Source: Candidatus Kapaibacterium sp. (GTDB lineage Bacteria > Bacteroidota > Ignavibacteria > Kapaibacteriales > NICIL-2). Taken from it: 64,000 nt of DNA. A program made the position numbers and the translations under genes. The stretch covers positions 506,545 to 570,544 of the forward strand of contig BPHJ01000001.1 in the NCBI GenBank assembly GCA_026003475.1, in the 5' to 3' direction. Under the pieces are notes generated by a model that was not told where the DNA came from, did no database searches, and saw only the letters and a program-made list of their open reading frames with translations. Numbering within the stretch: the stretch's first letter is position 1; each line of letters starts with the position of its first letter. Shown here one piece after another: positions 43,828 to 52,556 of the stretch.

Positions 43828-44568
43828 GTGAGGAAGCGGCTAATGTTGATTGACGAACGCTTTGCGCTCTCTGGTCCGCACCGGCGGTGGGAAGAGCTTC
43901 GTTTCGTCGTTCGGGTAGCCTGGGAGTTTGTGCGGAGTTTTCGCGCGCTGCATTTTGTGGGTCCATGCATCACAGTATTCGGGTCAGCGCGGATTCCGCG
44001 AGAGCATCCCTACTACGACCTTGCCCGCCAGGTTGGGGAGACCATCGCGTCGTTAGGGTTTACGGTGATGACTGGTGGCGGTCCTGGTCTGATGGAGGCA
44101 GCAAACTATGGAGCACGCCGAGTAGGAGGCCGTTCCATCGGTTGCAATATCGAGCTTCCACACGAGCAACAACCGAATCCCTATCTGGATCGCTGGATCA
44201 CAGTCCGACACTTTTTTGTGCGGAAGGTGCTGCTGGTCAAGTACTCGTACGGTTTTGTTGTTCTTCCCGGTGGAATAGGTACCCTTGACGAACTGTTTGA
44301 AGCACTCACGCTCATTCAGACAGGAAAGATCGAGCGGTTCCCAATCGTACTTATGGGGACGCAGTATTGGTCGCCTGTCGAGTTACTCCTGGAGCAAATG
44401 GCAGAGGAAGGAACAATTTCCGATAGCGACCGCCAATTGATCTTGATGACCGATTCGGTGGAAGCGCTGCGCGAACATCTGGAACGCTTTGCTGTTGCAC
44501 GTCTTCGGGGACAACCAGCAGTTCGACTTCGTCCGCTCCGCCTATTGGGCGAGCAAGCAAGTCGCTAA
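43828..44568 (+). CDS. LOG-family protein (nucleotide 5'-monophosphate phosphoribohydrolase-like)
   Basis: A 246-residue Rossmann-like protein with GTG start. The LOG motifs GGGPGLMEAANYGA and PGGIGTLDELFEALT are intact, including the Arg-Glu catalytic pair expected in the family. Characterised members release a base from nucleoside monophosphates, such as cytokinin precursors. In bacteria the natural substrate is often unknown. It is the last gene before the ATP synthase promoter. Confidence 0.9.
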   Translation: MRKRLMLIDERFALSGPHRRWEELRFVVRVAWEFVRSFRALHFVGPCITVFGSARIPREHPYYDLARQVGETIASLGFTVMTGGGPGLMEAANYGARRVGGRSIGCNIELPHEQQPNPYLDRWITVRHFFVRKVLLVKYSYGFVVLPGGIGTLDELFEALTLIQTGKIERFPIVLMGTQYWSPVELLLEQMAEEGTISDSDRQLILMTDSVEALREHLERFAVARLRGQPAVRLRPLRLLGEQASR

Positions 44569-44578
44569 CGTGGTTGGC

Positions 44579-44608
44579 TTGGCTTGATACCTTTCTGCCA
44601 TATTTTTG
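44579..44608 (+). promoter_or_regulatory. Promoter TTGG-N18-TATTTTTG of the ATP synthase cluster
   Basis: TTGG at 44579-44582, an 18-base spacer and TATTTTTG at 44601-44608, 19 bases before the first atp gene. Elements and spacing are identical to the tRNA-Arg(TCT) promoter. Confidence 0.65.
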
Positions 44609-44627
44609 CAGCCTGTAACGAGGTTCT

Positions 44628-44921
44628 TTGAGCGTTCCGAGGATGACCCGATCGCAGCAATCACAGCCAGCACCGAGTACTGTACTGCGCCAGCTTGCAC
44701 CGTTTGCGACGCTTGGTGTCGAGCTTGCGGTGACCGTACTTGCTGGCGGGGCGATCGGATGGTTCCTCGATAATGCATCCGATACGAAGCCACTGTGGAC
44801 GGTTGTCGGCTTTATCGTTGGAGTCGTTGCTGCAATCGTTCAGTTTACGCGTACCGTTCAACGGCTTACCCGAGAGCGTCGTACAACGCAGTTACACCGT
44901 CCGGGTGGAGCCGAGCATTGA
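44628..44921 (+). CDS. AtpI-like small membrane protein of the ATP synthase cluster
   Basis: A 97-residue protein with two membrane segments (about 29-47 and 57-76). It contains the glycine-rich VLAGGAIGWFLDNASDTKPL typical of the AtpI/F0F1-ATPase assembly family, in which paired helices are thought to help c-ring assembly or magnesium supply. I place the start at the TTG at 44628 because GAGG lies four bases before it; the ATG at 44643 has GAGG directly abutting it, too close to act as its ribosome site. It is the first gene of the operon. Confidence 0.75.
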   Translation: MSVPRMTRSQQSQPAPSTVLRQLAPFATLGVELAVTVLAGGAIGWFLDNASDTKPLWTVVGFIVGVVAAIVQFTRTVQRLTRERRTTQLHRPGGAEH

Positions 44922-45277
44922 CGGAACTGTCGCGGACACTGGTGAGCATCGGTGCGGGATTTCTGCTGAGCGCTGCTAATATCCTTGCTGGACTCTTGGT
45001 GGCGCGGCGGGCACAACGGTTACCGGTCAACCGTGCGACCGCAGTGGTTCTGACCGCAATGGCAGTGCGTTTGGTCGTGATGGTGATTGCTATTGGCGCC
45101 ACAGTATCGCTGCTTGAGGTCAACCGGCTTGCGTTTGCGCTCACACTGATGATCTCGTTTTTCGTGATGGTAATTGCGGAAGCTTTTTTTTTGCACGCTC
45201 GTCACGAAAGAGCTAAAACCCCTTTGGTGCGCCGCCGTCGCTATCGGCGAGCACGAATACCGTTTACTGTTTGGTAA
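44918..45277 (+). CDS. Second AtpI-family membrane protein of the ATP synthase cluster
   Basis: A 119-residue hydrophobic protein with about four membrane segments (SIGAGFLLSAANILAGLLVA; AVVLTAMAVRLVVMVIAIGATV; LAFALTLMISFFVMVIAEAF). It resembles the ATP synthase subunit I family that precedes subunit a in Chlorobi-like operons. No ATG fits; the TTG at 44918 overlaps the stop of the preceding gene (TTGA), and this implies coupling. The ending is rich in Arg. Role beyond complex assembly is unknown. Confidence 0.7.
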   Translation: MTELSRTLVSIGAGFLLSAANILAGLLVARRAQRLPVNRATAVVLTAMAVRLVVMVIAIGATVSLLEVNRLAFALTLMISFFVMVIAEAFFLHARHERAKTPLVRRRRYRRARIPFTVW

Positions 45278-45280
45278 GGT

Positions 45281-45468
45281 ATGAGTTCATCTGGTACTGA
45301 CACGCTGCACACACAGTCGCCGCATGCGGAGGAGATTCCTCCGAGCCAGGTTATTCCCCATCTGCTGGAGGAGCTGGGTGATCATCATGAGCTCAATATC
45401 GCGTTCACAACAGCGGATGTCTTGCCCATAATCCTGTACGATGATGGGGGCTGGCACTTCTATCGAAT
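45281..45468 (+). pseudogene. atpB: N-terminal part of ATP synthase subunit a, out of frame with the rest
   Basis: From the ATG at 45281 about 62 residues read like the start of a Chlorobi/Bacteroidota-type subunit a: HHELNIAFTTADVLPIILYD, then DGGWHFYR. After that the frame runs on to a stop at 45565 with unrelated residues, while the frame beginning at 45469 continues as subunit a (HAMEEAGAYRL, then LDLSVTNLVVFQW). The change of frame falls near 45463-45475, in TATCGAATGTGCATGC. It is either a one-base loss, a two-base gain, a sequencing or assembly error, or a natural frameshift. Confidence 0.6.
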
Positions 45469-46275
45469 GTGCATGCAATGGAGGAAGCAGGTGCCTACCG
45501 CTTGGTCAAGGGGCATGTTGTGCGCGCCAGTGATGGTCGAGCCCCAGCGCTGGACCTGTCGGTGACCAATTTGGTGGTGTTTCAATGGATCGGCATGTTG
45601 CTGGTGATCGGGCTGTTCTTTCTCGCTGGCCGTCGCTACCGCCGTGCACCGCTGGCACCACCACGAGGGATTCAGAATGCCCTCGAGGCGGTGGTGGTGT
45701 ACATCCGTGATGAGGTTGTCCGCCCGAACTTGCGCTCCGAACGATTGGTGCGCGCGTTTATGCCGTACTTTGTTGGGTTGTTCTGCTTTATTCTCGTGTT
45801 GAATCTGCTTGGGCTTTTGCCCGGGATGCATACCGCAACAGGTTCGATCGGGACAACCGCAGCACTGGCAATCACGGCGTTTTTGGTCATCAATGGGTTG
45901 GCAATCCGGGAGGTCGGCATCAAGGGGTGGCTCCACCATTTGCTTGGTGGTGCACCGGTGTACTTAGCTCCAATCATGGTGCCCATCGAGATTCTGGGGC
46001 TGTTCACCAAACCGTTTGCACTGACGGTTCGTTTGTTCGCGAACATGTCAGCAGGGCATATCATTCTCCTGTCCCTGGTGGGACTGATCTTCTACTTCCG
46101 CTCGATATTCGTTGCGCCGATGTCTATCGGTTTTTCCATTTTCATCTACTTGCTGGAAACCCTTGTCTGTTTCTTGCAGGCATACATTTTCACGATTTTG
46201 ACAGCCGTGTTCGTTGGATTGGCACTGGGCGACCATGCCGACGACCACCACGGACACGCAGTGAGTGCATCATAA
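45469..46275 (+). CDS. atpB: ATP synthase F0 subunit a (main part)
   Basis: The proton-channel subunit of the ATP synthase. The 268 residues include about six membrane segments. The essential Arg is in KPFALTVRLFANMSAGH near 191, with the C-terminal helix LETLVCFLQAYIFTILTAVF. The block LSVTNLVVFQWIGMLLVIGLF is the first helix. A GTG at 45469 could serve as a start, but family members have an exported N-terminal part that is encoded just upstream in another frame. This is therefore likely only the 3' portion of a broken or misread atpB. Confidence 0.88.
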   Translation: MHAMEEAGAYRLVKGHVVRASDGRAPALDLSVTNLVVFQWIGMLLVIGLFFLAGRRYRRAPLAPPRGIQNALEAVVVYIRDEVVRPNLRSERLVRAFMPYFVGLFCFILVLNLLGLLPGMHTATGSIGTTAALAITAFLVINGLAIREVGIKGWLHHLLGGAPVYLAPIMVPIEILGLFTKPFALTVRLFANMSAGHIILLSLVGLIFYFRSIFVAPMSIGFSIFIYLLETLVCFLQAYIFTILTAVFVGLALGDHADDHHGHAVSAS

Positions 46276-46306
46276 TTTTTGTTGAACTTTTTTCGGAGTT
46301 ATTGCG

Positions 46307-46537
46307 ATGGATGGTTACGGTCTTGCATGGCTTGCCGCAGGAATTGGCTGCGGAATCACCGTCTTGGGCGTTGGTAATGGTATCGGGCGGCTTGCTGCCG
46401 CTGCGCTCGAAGCGGGTGCTCGCCAACCAGAAGCTGCTGGTGATGTGCGAACGACGATGATTATCGGTGCTGCCCTGATCGAAGGGGTTGCGCTTTTTGC
46501 TCTGGTCGTCTGCATTTTCCTTGCGCTCAAAGGCTAA
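46307..46537 (+). CDS. atpE: ATP synthase F0 subunit c
   Basis: Ring-forming proteolipid of 76 residues with two helices joined by the polar loop ARQPEA at 38-43. The ion carrier is E59 in ALIEGVALFALV. The polar residues of sodium-type rings are not evident, so protons are the expected ion. It follows atpB by 31 bases. Confidence 0.95.
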   Translation: MDGYGLAWLAAGIGCGITVLGVGNGIGRLAAAALEAGARQPEAAGDVRTTMIIGAALIEGVALFALVVCIFLALKG

Positions 46538-46606
46538 TGCTCGCCCCGTGGGTGAGGAGATGGGCACCTCCAGCGGTCATCGTCGAACAATCCGTGAAGG
46601 CGCATT

Positions 46607-47104
46607 ATGGATGGACTTCTGCAGATTAGTCCGGGTCTGATTATCTGGACCCTGGTCAACTTCAGCTTGTACCTGTTTATTCTGGCAAAGTTTGGGTACA
46701 AGCCGCTCCGCAGCGCACTCGAGCAGCGCGAACAAACCATAGCCGATTCGATTCGTTCGGCGGAGCAGGCACGCGCCGAAGCGCAGCGGTTACTTACTGA
46801 AGCTGACGAGCAACGGAAACGTGCTCATGCCGAGATGGTCGAGCTTCTTCGTGATGCACGTCAGCAAGCTGAGCGCATCGTCGCAAAAGCCGCCGAGGAA
46901 GGCGAACGTGTCAAGCAAGAAAAGCTTCAGGAAGCCGAGCGCGAGATCGAACGCTTGGTTGCCGACGCCCGCGCCACTCTCAAGCGCGAAGTTGCAGAAC
47001 TTGCGCTCCAGGTTACGCAAAAACTCCTTGCTCAGCAGCTCGACGGTGAACTTCACCGCCGCGTTGTTGAGCAGTCGCTGGCACAGCTGGAACACACCAA
47101 CTAA
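46607..47104 (+). CDS. atpF: ATP synthase F0 subunit b
   Basis: Peripheral-stalk subunit of 165 residues. One N-terminal membrane helix (about 9-28, IIWTLVNFSLYLFILAKFG) is followed by a long charged coiled coil rich in Glu, Arg, Ala and Gln that reaches F1. The family motif FGYKPLRSALEQRE is present. It follows atpE by 69 bases and precedes atpH by nine. Confidence 0.95.
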   Translation: MDGLLQISPGLIIWTLVNFSLYLFILAKFGYKPLRSALEQREQTIADSIRSAEQARAEAQRLLTEADEQRKRAHAEMVELLRDARQQAERIVAKAAEEGERVKQEKLQEAEREIERLVADARATLKREVAELALQVTQKLLAQQLDGELHRRVVEQSLAQLEHTN

Positions 47105-47113
47105 CCTCCAGCC

Positions 47114-47668
47114 ATGCGTAATACCCGTGTTGCGAAACGGTATGCACAATCGTTGCTCGATGCGGCCATTGAACACGACACACTCGATGCGGTGGTAGCA
47201 TCGGTGAGACTGGTTAGGGCTGCTCTTGCTGAATCGGCGCCCCTCCGTGCGCTGCTTCGCAATCCAGTGATCGCAGCAGAGCGAAAGCAAAGTATCCTTC
47301 GTGCGATTTTTGCTGAGCGGGTCCATCCGCTGGTCGAGGCATTCCTTCACTTGGTTTGTCTCAAAGGCAGGGAAAATTTGCTCGACTTGATCGCCGATGA
47401 ATTCATTGCGCTCTACAACCAGCGTGCGGGGATCGTCGCAGCACGAGCGATCACCGCAGTACCACTGCCGGACGATCTCCGGGCACGTGTCGGGCATGTT
47501 GTTGCCCAACGCTTTGGCGGAACACCGCAGATAACCTACCAGGTGGAACCAGCCCTTCTTGGTGGGCTCGTCATCGAGTGCGGGGATGTCCGTCTGGATG
47601 CCAGCCTTGCTGGCGCATTAGCACGACTGCGCAAACAGCTTCTTTTTCTCAACGGTAAACAAACGTAG
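47114..47668 (+). CDS. atpH: ATP synthase F1 subunit delta
   Basis: The stalk cap joining subunit b to alpha3beta3; 184 residues. N-terminal [18 protein letters not shown], the central [21 protein letters not shown] and the C-terminal [18 protein letters not shown] are the standard delta/OSCP blocks. It lies between atpF and atpA in the normal order. Confidence 0.95.
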   Translation: MRNTRVAKRYAQSLLDAAIEHDTLDAVVASVRLVRAALAESAPLRALLRNPVIAAERKQSILRAIFAERVHPLVEAFLHLVCLKGRENLLDLIADEFIALYNQRAGIVAARAITAVPLPDDLRARVGHVVAQRFGGTPQITYQVEPALLGGLVIECGDVRLDASLAGALARLRKQLLFLNGKQT

Positions 47669-47679
47669 AGGACCCTATC

Positions 47680-49230
47680 ATGGTCGAAGTTCGTCCCGAG
47701 GAAATATCTGCAATTCTACGAAAGCAGCTTTCCGGCTTTGAACTCGAAGCAGAAATTGAGGAAGTTGGTACTGTCCTCCAAGTCGGCGACGGCGTCGCAC
47801 GCGTCTATGGGCTGACAAAGTGTATGGCCTCGGAATTGCTTGAATTCCCCAACGGTGTGATGGGGATCGCGCTCAACCTCGAAGAAGATAACGTCGGTGT
47901 TGTGCTCTTCGGGGACGACCGTTTGGTCAAAGAAGGTGATACCGTTCGTCGAACGGGGCGTATTGCCTCGGTACCGGTAGGCGAAGCATTGCTCGGGAGG
48001 GTCGTCAATCCCCTTGGCGTTCCGCTTGATGGAAAAGGTCCCATCAATACGCCGCATTCGCTTCCGATCGAACGGAAAGCGATTGGCGTCGTGTATCGCC
48101 AGCCGGTGAAGGAACCGCTTCAGACCGGGATCAAAGCGATTGATGCGCTTATCCCGATCGGTCGCGGCCAGCGGGAGTTGATCATTGGTGATCGCCAGAC
48201 AGGAAAAACCGCTGTTGCCATTGACACCATCATCAATCAGCGCTACACCCATACCGAACAAGCTGCTCGTCGTGGCGTCAAGCCAGTCTATTGCATCTAT
48301 GTTGCAATCGGTCAGAAGGCCTCGACTGTTGCAAACGTGGTTGCAACGCTCGAACACTATGGCGCGCTCGAGTACACCATCGTCGTTGTTGCTAATGCAT
48401 CCGACCCCGCACCACTCCAGTTTATCGCTCCCTATTGTGGTGCTTCGATGGGTGAATACTTCCGCGACAGTGGACGGCATGCGTTGATTGTCTACGACGA
48501 TTTGTCCAAGCAAGCTGCTGCCTATCGCCAGGTGTCGCTTCTGCTGCGCCGTCCACCGGGACGCGAAGCCTATCCGGGGGATGTGTTCTACTTGCATAGC
48601 CGGCTTCTTGAGCGTGCAGCAAAGCTCAGTGATGAATATGGTGGTGGTTCCCTCACGGCGCTGCCAGTCATCGAAACGCAAGCGGGGGACGTGTCGGCAT
48701 ACATTCCGACGAACGTCATCTCGATCACCGACGGGCAGATTTACTTGGAGTCGAACCTGTTCAACGCAGGGATCCGTCCTGCGCTCAATATCGGCATATC
48801 AGTCTCGCGTGTTGGTGGCAATGCGCAGATCAAAGCAATGAAAAAAGTCGCTGGTCCACTGAAGCTGGAACTGGCACAGTATCGAGCATTGGAAGCATTT
48901 GCCAAATTCGGTTCCGACCTGGATAAGGCTACCCAACAACAATTGCGCCGTGGTGCGCGCTTGGTGGAACTGATGAAGCAGAAGCAGTACAGTCCTGTAC
49001 CTGTCGAAAAGCAAGTGGCGCTCATCTACGCAGCAACCAACGGTTTTGTTGATGAGTTGCCTGTCGATGCGCTTGGACGCTTCGAACAAGAGCTCTACGA
49101 ATTCCTCGACAGTGTCCACCCCGATGTGCTCGACGCAATTGCGATGACCAAGGATATTACCTCTGAGATCAAGGAAAAACTCGATGCAGCGCTGCATGCG
49201 TTCGTCGAAAGCTTCCGTCGTACTGTCTGA
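47680..49230 (+). CDS. atpA: ATP synthase F1 subunit alpha
   Basis: Regulatory nucleotide-binding subunit of F1; 516 residues. P-loop GDRQTGKTA at 170-178, the [28 protein letters not shown] stretch near 325-352 (described, not all quoted elsewhere), and the arginine finger in [11 protein letters not shown] near 377 are present. A ribosome site GAGGA is six bases or so before the ATG. It is followed directly by hldD rather than atpG. Confidence 0.97.
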   Translation: MVEVRPEEISAILRKQLSGFELEAEIEEVGTVLQVGDGVARVYGLTKCMASELLEFPNGVMGIALNLEEDNVGVVLFGDDRLVKEGDTVRRTGRIASVPVGEALLGRVVNPLGVPLDGKGPINTPHSLPIERKAIGVVYRQPVKEPLQTGIKAIDALIPIGRGQRELIIGDRQTGKTAVAIDTIINQRYTHTEQAARRGVKPVYCIYVAIGQKASTVANVVATLEHYGALEYTIVVVANASDPAPLQFIAPYCGASMGEYFRDSGRHALIVYDDLSKQAAAYRQVSLLLRRPPGREAYPGDVFYLHSRLLERAAKLSDEYGGGSLTALPVIETQAGDVSAYIPTNVISITDGQIYLESNLFNAGIRPALNIGISVSRVGGNAQIKAMKKVAGPLKLELAQYRALEAFAKFGSDLDKATQQQLRRGARLVELMKQKQYSPVPVEKQVALIYAATNGFVDELPVDALGRFEQELYEFLDSVHPDVLDAIAMTKDITSEIKEKLDAALHAFVESFRRTV

Positions 49231-49238
49231 CCGTGCCG

Positions 49239-50225
49239 ATGATTATTCTCACCGGCGGTGCTGGGTTCATTGGAAGCGTCGTACTCTGGCGGCTCAACCA
49301 AGCGGGTATTGATGATGTTCTTGTCGTTGATCGCTTAGGTACGCACGACAAGTGGAAAAATCTTGTTGGCAAACGCTTCCGAATGCTGGTTACGCCTGAG
49401 GGCTTTCTTGCTAATGTCCAGAATCGGAACGTCGGTAGCGCTGATGTAATCATCCATTTGGGTGCGTGCACCAATACGACCGAACGCGATGCGGATTATC
49501 TGGCTGAGAACAATTTTCGCTATAGCGCTCGGTTGGCTGAATTTGCGCTGGAGAGAGAAATCCCATTCATCTATGCCAGCAGCGCGTCGGTCTATGGTGA
49601 TGGCCGGTCCGGTTATCGCGTCGGCACGACAGCCTCGCTGCGCCCACTCAACGCTTATGCGATGAGTAAATACCTGTTCGACTGCTGGATCGAACAGCGT
49701 GCCCTGCTTGAGCGTGTTACGGGTCTGCGCTTTTTCAATGTGTTCGGTCCAAACGAGTATCACAAAGGGGCGATGGCGAGTATGGCATACAAAGCATTCC
49801 TCCAAATCCAGCAGTCGGGCAAGGTCAAGCTTTTTGCCAGCACCAGCCCTGATTATGCCGATGGTGAACAGAAGCGAGATTTCGTGTACGTCAAAGACGT
49901 TGCCGAAATTATCTGGCGTCTGGTAGAAGCCGAACAATCGGCGCACCCCATTCGCGGTATTTACAACGTTGGCAGCGGTTGTGCACGATCGTGGAATGAA
50001 CTTGTCGGTACTGTGTTTTCTGTAATGCAACAGCAACCGATGATCGAGTACATACCGATGCCCGAGGAGCTGCGCCCCCAGTACCAGAATTTTACTCAAG
50101 CCGATATGCAGCCGCTGGCCGAGGCGTTCGGCCGTCACGGATGGTCGCTTCCCTTAAGCTCGCTGCAGGATGCTATCGGTGATTACGTTGGCAATTACCT
50201 GCTTCAATCGTGGCAATACTTGTAG
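49239..50225 (+). CDS. hldD: ADP-L-glycero-D-manno-heptose-6-epimerase
   Basis: Last enzyme of ADP-L-glycero-D-manno-heptose synthesis for lipopolysaccharide inner core. The 328 residues have MIILTGGAGFIGS at the N-terminus (as in E. coli HldD), LGACTNTTE near 78, catalytic NAYAMSKYLFD and the family-specific FNVFGPNEYHKGAMASM. A GTG six bases upstream is an alternative start. It lies between atpA and atpG, eight bases after one and nine before the other, which is unusual for this operon. It implies the cell makes heptose-containing LPS. Confidence 0.93.
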   Translation: MIILTGGAGFIGSVVLWRLNQAGIDDVLVVDRLGTHDKWKNLVGKRFRMLVTPEGFLANVQNRNVGSADVIIHLGACTNTTERDADYLAENNFRYSARLAEFALEREIPFIYASSASVYGDGRSGYRVGTTASLRPLNAYAMSKYLFDCWIEQRALLERVTGLRFFNVFGPNEYHKGAMASMAYKAFLQIQQSGKVKLFASTSPDYADGEQKRDFVYVKDVAEIIWRLVEAEQSAHPIRGIYNVGSGCARSWNELVGTVFSVMQQQPMIEYIPMPEELRPQYQNFTQADMQPLAEAFGRHGWSLPLSSLQDAIGDYVGNYLLQSWQYL

Positions 50226-50234
50226 CGAAAGGTC

Positions 50235-51116
50235 ATGGCAACACTACGCGATATACGACGGCGAATAATTGCGGTCCGCAACACCTCGCAAATCACATCG
50301 GCAATGCGAATGGTCGCTGCAGCGAAATTGCGGAAAGCGCAGAACGCGATTATCGCAGCGCGACCCTACGCAGCAAAGGTCGCGGAGATTCTTCAGAACT
50401 TAGCCCAAGCAGAGCGGTACAGCTTCGCGCATCCGTTCTTTGAAGAACGCACGGATGTTCGCAATATCTTGCTGATTGTTGTTGCCAGCGACCGAGGCTT
50501 GTGTGGGGCGTTCAATACCAATGTTTTCAAAGCAGCGCAGTACTACATCGAACGGAAGTTCCCTGAAGAGTTCCCGAAAGCGCGCGTTCATATCGTTGCT
50601 GTGGGTAAACGGGTGGTGCAGTACTTTCAACGACGGCATGAACATGTCGTTGTCGCGTTACCGGATGTTTTCGGACGTCTGGAGTTTTCGACAGTTCTCC
50701 GTATTGCACCGATTGTGGGAGATGGATTCATTAGCGGCGAGTACGACCGTGTCTTTATTTTGTTCAACGAATTCCGTTCGATCCTTCGCCAGGAAGTCCG
50801 GCGCAATCAAGTTCTCCCAATCGTAACCCCTCCAGCCCACGAACGCCACGATGCGGGCGATTACATCTACGAGCCGTCGCGGGCGGAAATTCTCGAGGCA
50901 TTGTTGCCGCAATATGTGAACCTGCAGATTTGGTCTGCGTTGCTTGAGTCACACGCTGCAGAACATGCCGCGCGGATGGTGGCAATGGATAACGCGACGA
51001 CGAATGCACGTGATTTGATCTCTTCGCTCCAACTGGAGTACAACAAGGCGCGTCAGGCGGCGATTACGAAAGAAATGCTCGAAATTGTTGGTGGTGCCGA
51101 AGCGTTGCGGGGATAG
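50235..51116 (+). CDS. atpG: ATP synthase F1 subunit gamma
   Basis: Central rotor shaft of the ATP synthase; 293 residues. The N-terminal helix MATLRDIRRRIIAVRNTSQI, the VVASDRGLCGAFN block and the C-terminal helix MDNATTNARDLISSLQLEYNK are all present. Subunits beta and epsilon (atpD, atpC) are not in the window; in Bacteroidota and Chlorobi they are usually a separate pair. Confidence 0.96.
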   Translation: MATLRDIRRRIIAVRNTSQITSAMRMVAAAKLRKAQNAIIAARPYAAKVAEILQNLAQAERYSFAHPFFEERTDVRNILLIVVASDRGLCGAFNTNVFKAAQYYIERKFPEEFPKARVHIVAVGKRVVQYFQRRHEHVVVALPDVFGRLEFSTVLRIAPIVGDGFISGEYDRVFILFNEFRSILRQEVRRNQVLPIVTPPAHERHDAGDYIYEPSRAEILEALLPQYVNLQIWSALLESHAAEHAARMVAMDNATTNARDLISSLQLEYNKARQAAITKEMLEIVGGAEALRG

Positions 51117-51129
51117 CGCTGGGAGGCAC

Positions 51130-51137
51130 TATTTTCG
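51130..51137 (+). promoter_or_regulatory. Promoter-like TATTTTCG element upstream of radA
   Basis: A one-base departure from TAnnTTTG, 38 bases before the radA ATG, in the gap after atpG. Confidence 0.25.
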
Positions 51138-51175
51138 TTGCACCATGAGTAACTGTGCTCTCGTTTTCATCGCAG

Positions 51176-52513
51176 ATGAAAAGTCGTTCCGTCTTTGTTT
51201 GTCAGGAGTGTGGCTATCGTGCGCTCAAGTGGCTTGGGAAGTGTCCTTCATGTGGGGCATGGGGAGCGCTGGTCGAGGAAATCGAGCATGCTGCACCAGC
51301 TGCCAAGTCGGCTGCTGGCGTTGAGCCTGTCGCCTTAGTTGGTGACCGCGATGTTCGGATAGAACGCATCTGCAGTGGCATCACAGAATTCGACCGTGTG
51401 ATGGGAGGGGGCATTGTCCCTGGATCAGTGACCGTTATTGGTGGGGATCCTGGTGTCGGAAAATCCACACTTATGCTCCAGCTTTGCGCTGCCTTCTCCG
51501 CGCGCGCACCGCTCTATGTCAGCGGGGAGGAATCACTCGAGCAGCTTCGTCACCGTGCGCACCGCTTAGGCATCCGTGCTGATGGTATTGCTGTGCTCAC
51601 CGAGCAGGCGATCGAAGATGTAGTGGCCACGATCGAGGCAACACAGCCAGGTCTTGTCGTCATTGATTCGATTCAAACGCTTTATGGACGGGAATTGGAA
51701 TCATTGCCGGGTAGCATCGGGCAAGTGCGCTACTGCACCGCCCAATTAGTCCAACTGGCAAAACAACGTGGCATCCCCATCCTGCTGGTCGGGCATGTGA
51801 CAAAGGAAGGAATGCTGGCGGGACCGAAAGTGCTGGAACATATGGTCGATGTTGTTGTGCAATTCGAGGGAGAGGGGAACTACGCCTATCGAATCCTTCG
51901 GGCAGTCAAAAATCGGTATGGCTCAACCAATGAAATCGGTGTGTTCGAAATGCGATCATCGGGCATAGCCGAGGTTGCCAATCCCAGCGAGCTTTTCCTA
52001 ACCCAGCGGACGACACCCGAACCAGGAACAGCTGTGACTGCACTTTTCGAAGGCAGTCGCTCACTCCTTGTGGAAGTGCAGGCACTGGTGATGCAGAGCA
52101 GCTATTCGGTTCCGCAACGCGTCGCAAATGGTTACGATGGTAGGCGACTGCAGATGTTGCTTGCTGTCCTGGAACGCCGAATTGGATTTGATTTCCTCCA
52201 CTGTGATGTCTTTGTCAACATTGCCGGTGGGATTGCAGTGCGCGATCCGGGAGCCGATCTTGCAGTTTGCACAGCCCTCGTAAGTTCATTGCGTAACTCT
52301 CCGTCCGAGGATCGCTCTGTTGTGATTGGTGAAGTGGGGCTAACCAGCGAACTTCGTCAAGTGATGGGGATGGAGATTCGGCTCAAGGAAGCAGAAAAGT
52401 TAGGCTTTACTCTTGCAGTTACACCTCCAACAACCACCCAGCTCTCGTTGGCAACTCTGCAGCATGTACAAGCACGAACGATCACCGATGCGCTCATGGT
52501 GGTGCTGCGGTAA
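51176..52513 (+). CDS. radA: DNA repair protein RadA
   Basis: A RecA-like helicase that helps branch migration in recombination repair; 445 residues. Zinc finger is CQECG...CPSCG at 9-29, the Walker A is GGDPGVGKSTLML near 95, and the RadA motif KNRYGSTNEIGVFEM is near 250. The C-terminal Lon-like domain follows (FVNIAGGIAVRDPGADLAVC). The start is the ATG at 51176; a longer GTG-initiated reading at 51155 would be atypical. Confidence 0.95.
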   Translation: MKSRSVFVCQECGYRALKWLGKCPSCGAWGALVEEIEHAAPAAKSAAGVEPVALVGDRDVRIERICSGITEFDRVMGGGIVPGSVTVIGGDPGVGKSTLMLQLCAAFSARAPLYVSGEESLEQLRHRAHRLGIRADGIAVLTEQAIEDVVATIEATQPGLVVIDSIQTLYGRELESLPGSIGQVRYCTAQLVQLAKQRGIPILLVGHVTKEGMLAGPKVLEHMVDVVVQFEGEGNYAYRILRAVKNRYGSTNEIGVFEMRSSGIAEVANPSELFLTQRTTPEPGTAVTALFEGSRSLLVEVQALVMQSSYSVPQRVANGYDGRRLQMLLAVLERRIGFDFLHCDVFVNIAGGIAVRDPGADLAVCTALVSSLRNSPSEDRSVVIGEVGLTSELRQVMGMEIRLKEAEKLGFTLAVTPPTTTQLSLATLQHVQARTITDALMVVLR

Positions 52514-52518
52514 TTTTG
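52511..52518 (+). promoter_or_regulatory. Promoter-like TAATTTTG element upstream of the sigma factor
   Basis: Matches TAnnTTTG and overlaps the radA stop codon, 38 bases before the sigma-factor ATG. No -33 box is clear. Confidence 0.3.
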
Positions 52519-52556
52519 ATAGCAGATTGGAAACAATTCACTCAACATGAGAGTCT

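Noticed and set aside
45442-45450. GGGGG run as the site of the atpB frameshift
   Set aside because: A shift here would replace the family-like GGWHFYR by WGLALLSN; a shift a few bases later keeps both sides family-like. Not fully excluded.
47716-48681. 321-codon open frame on the minus strand
   Set aside because: Antisense to atpA, which is unmistakable; no domain features.
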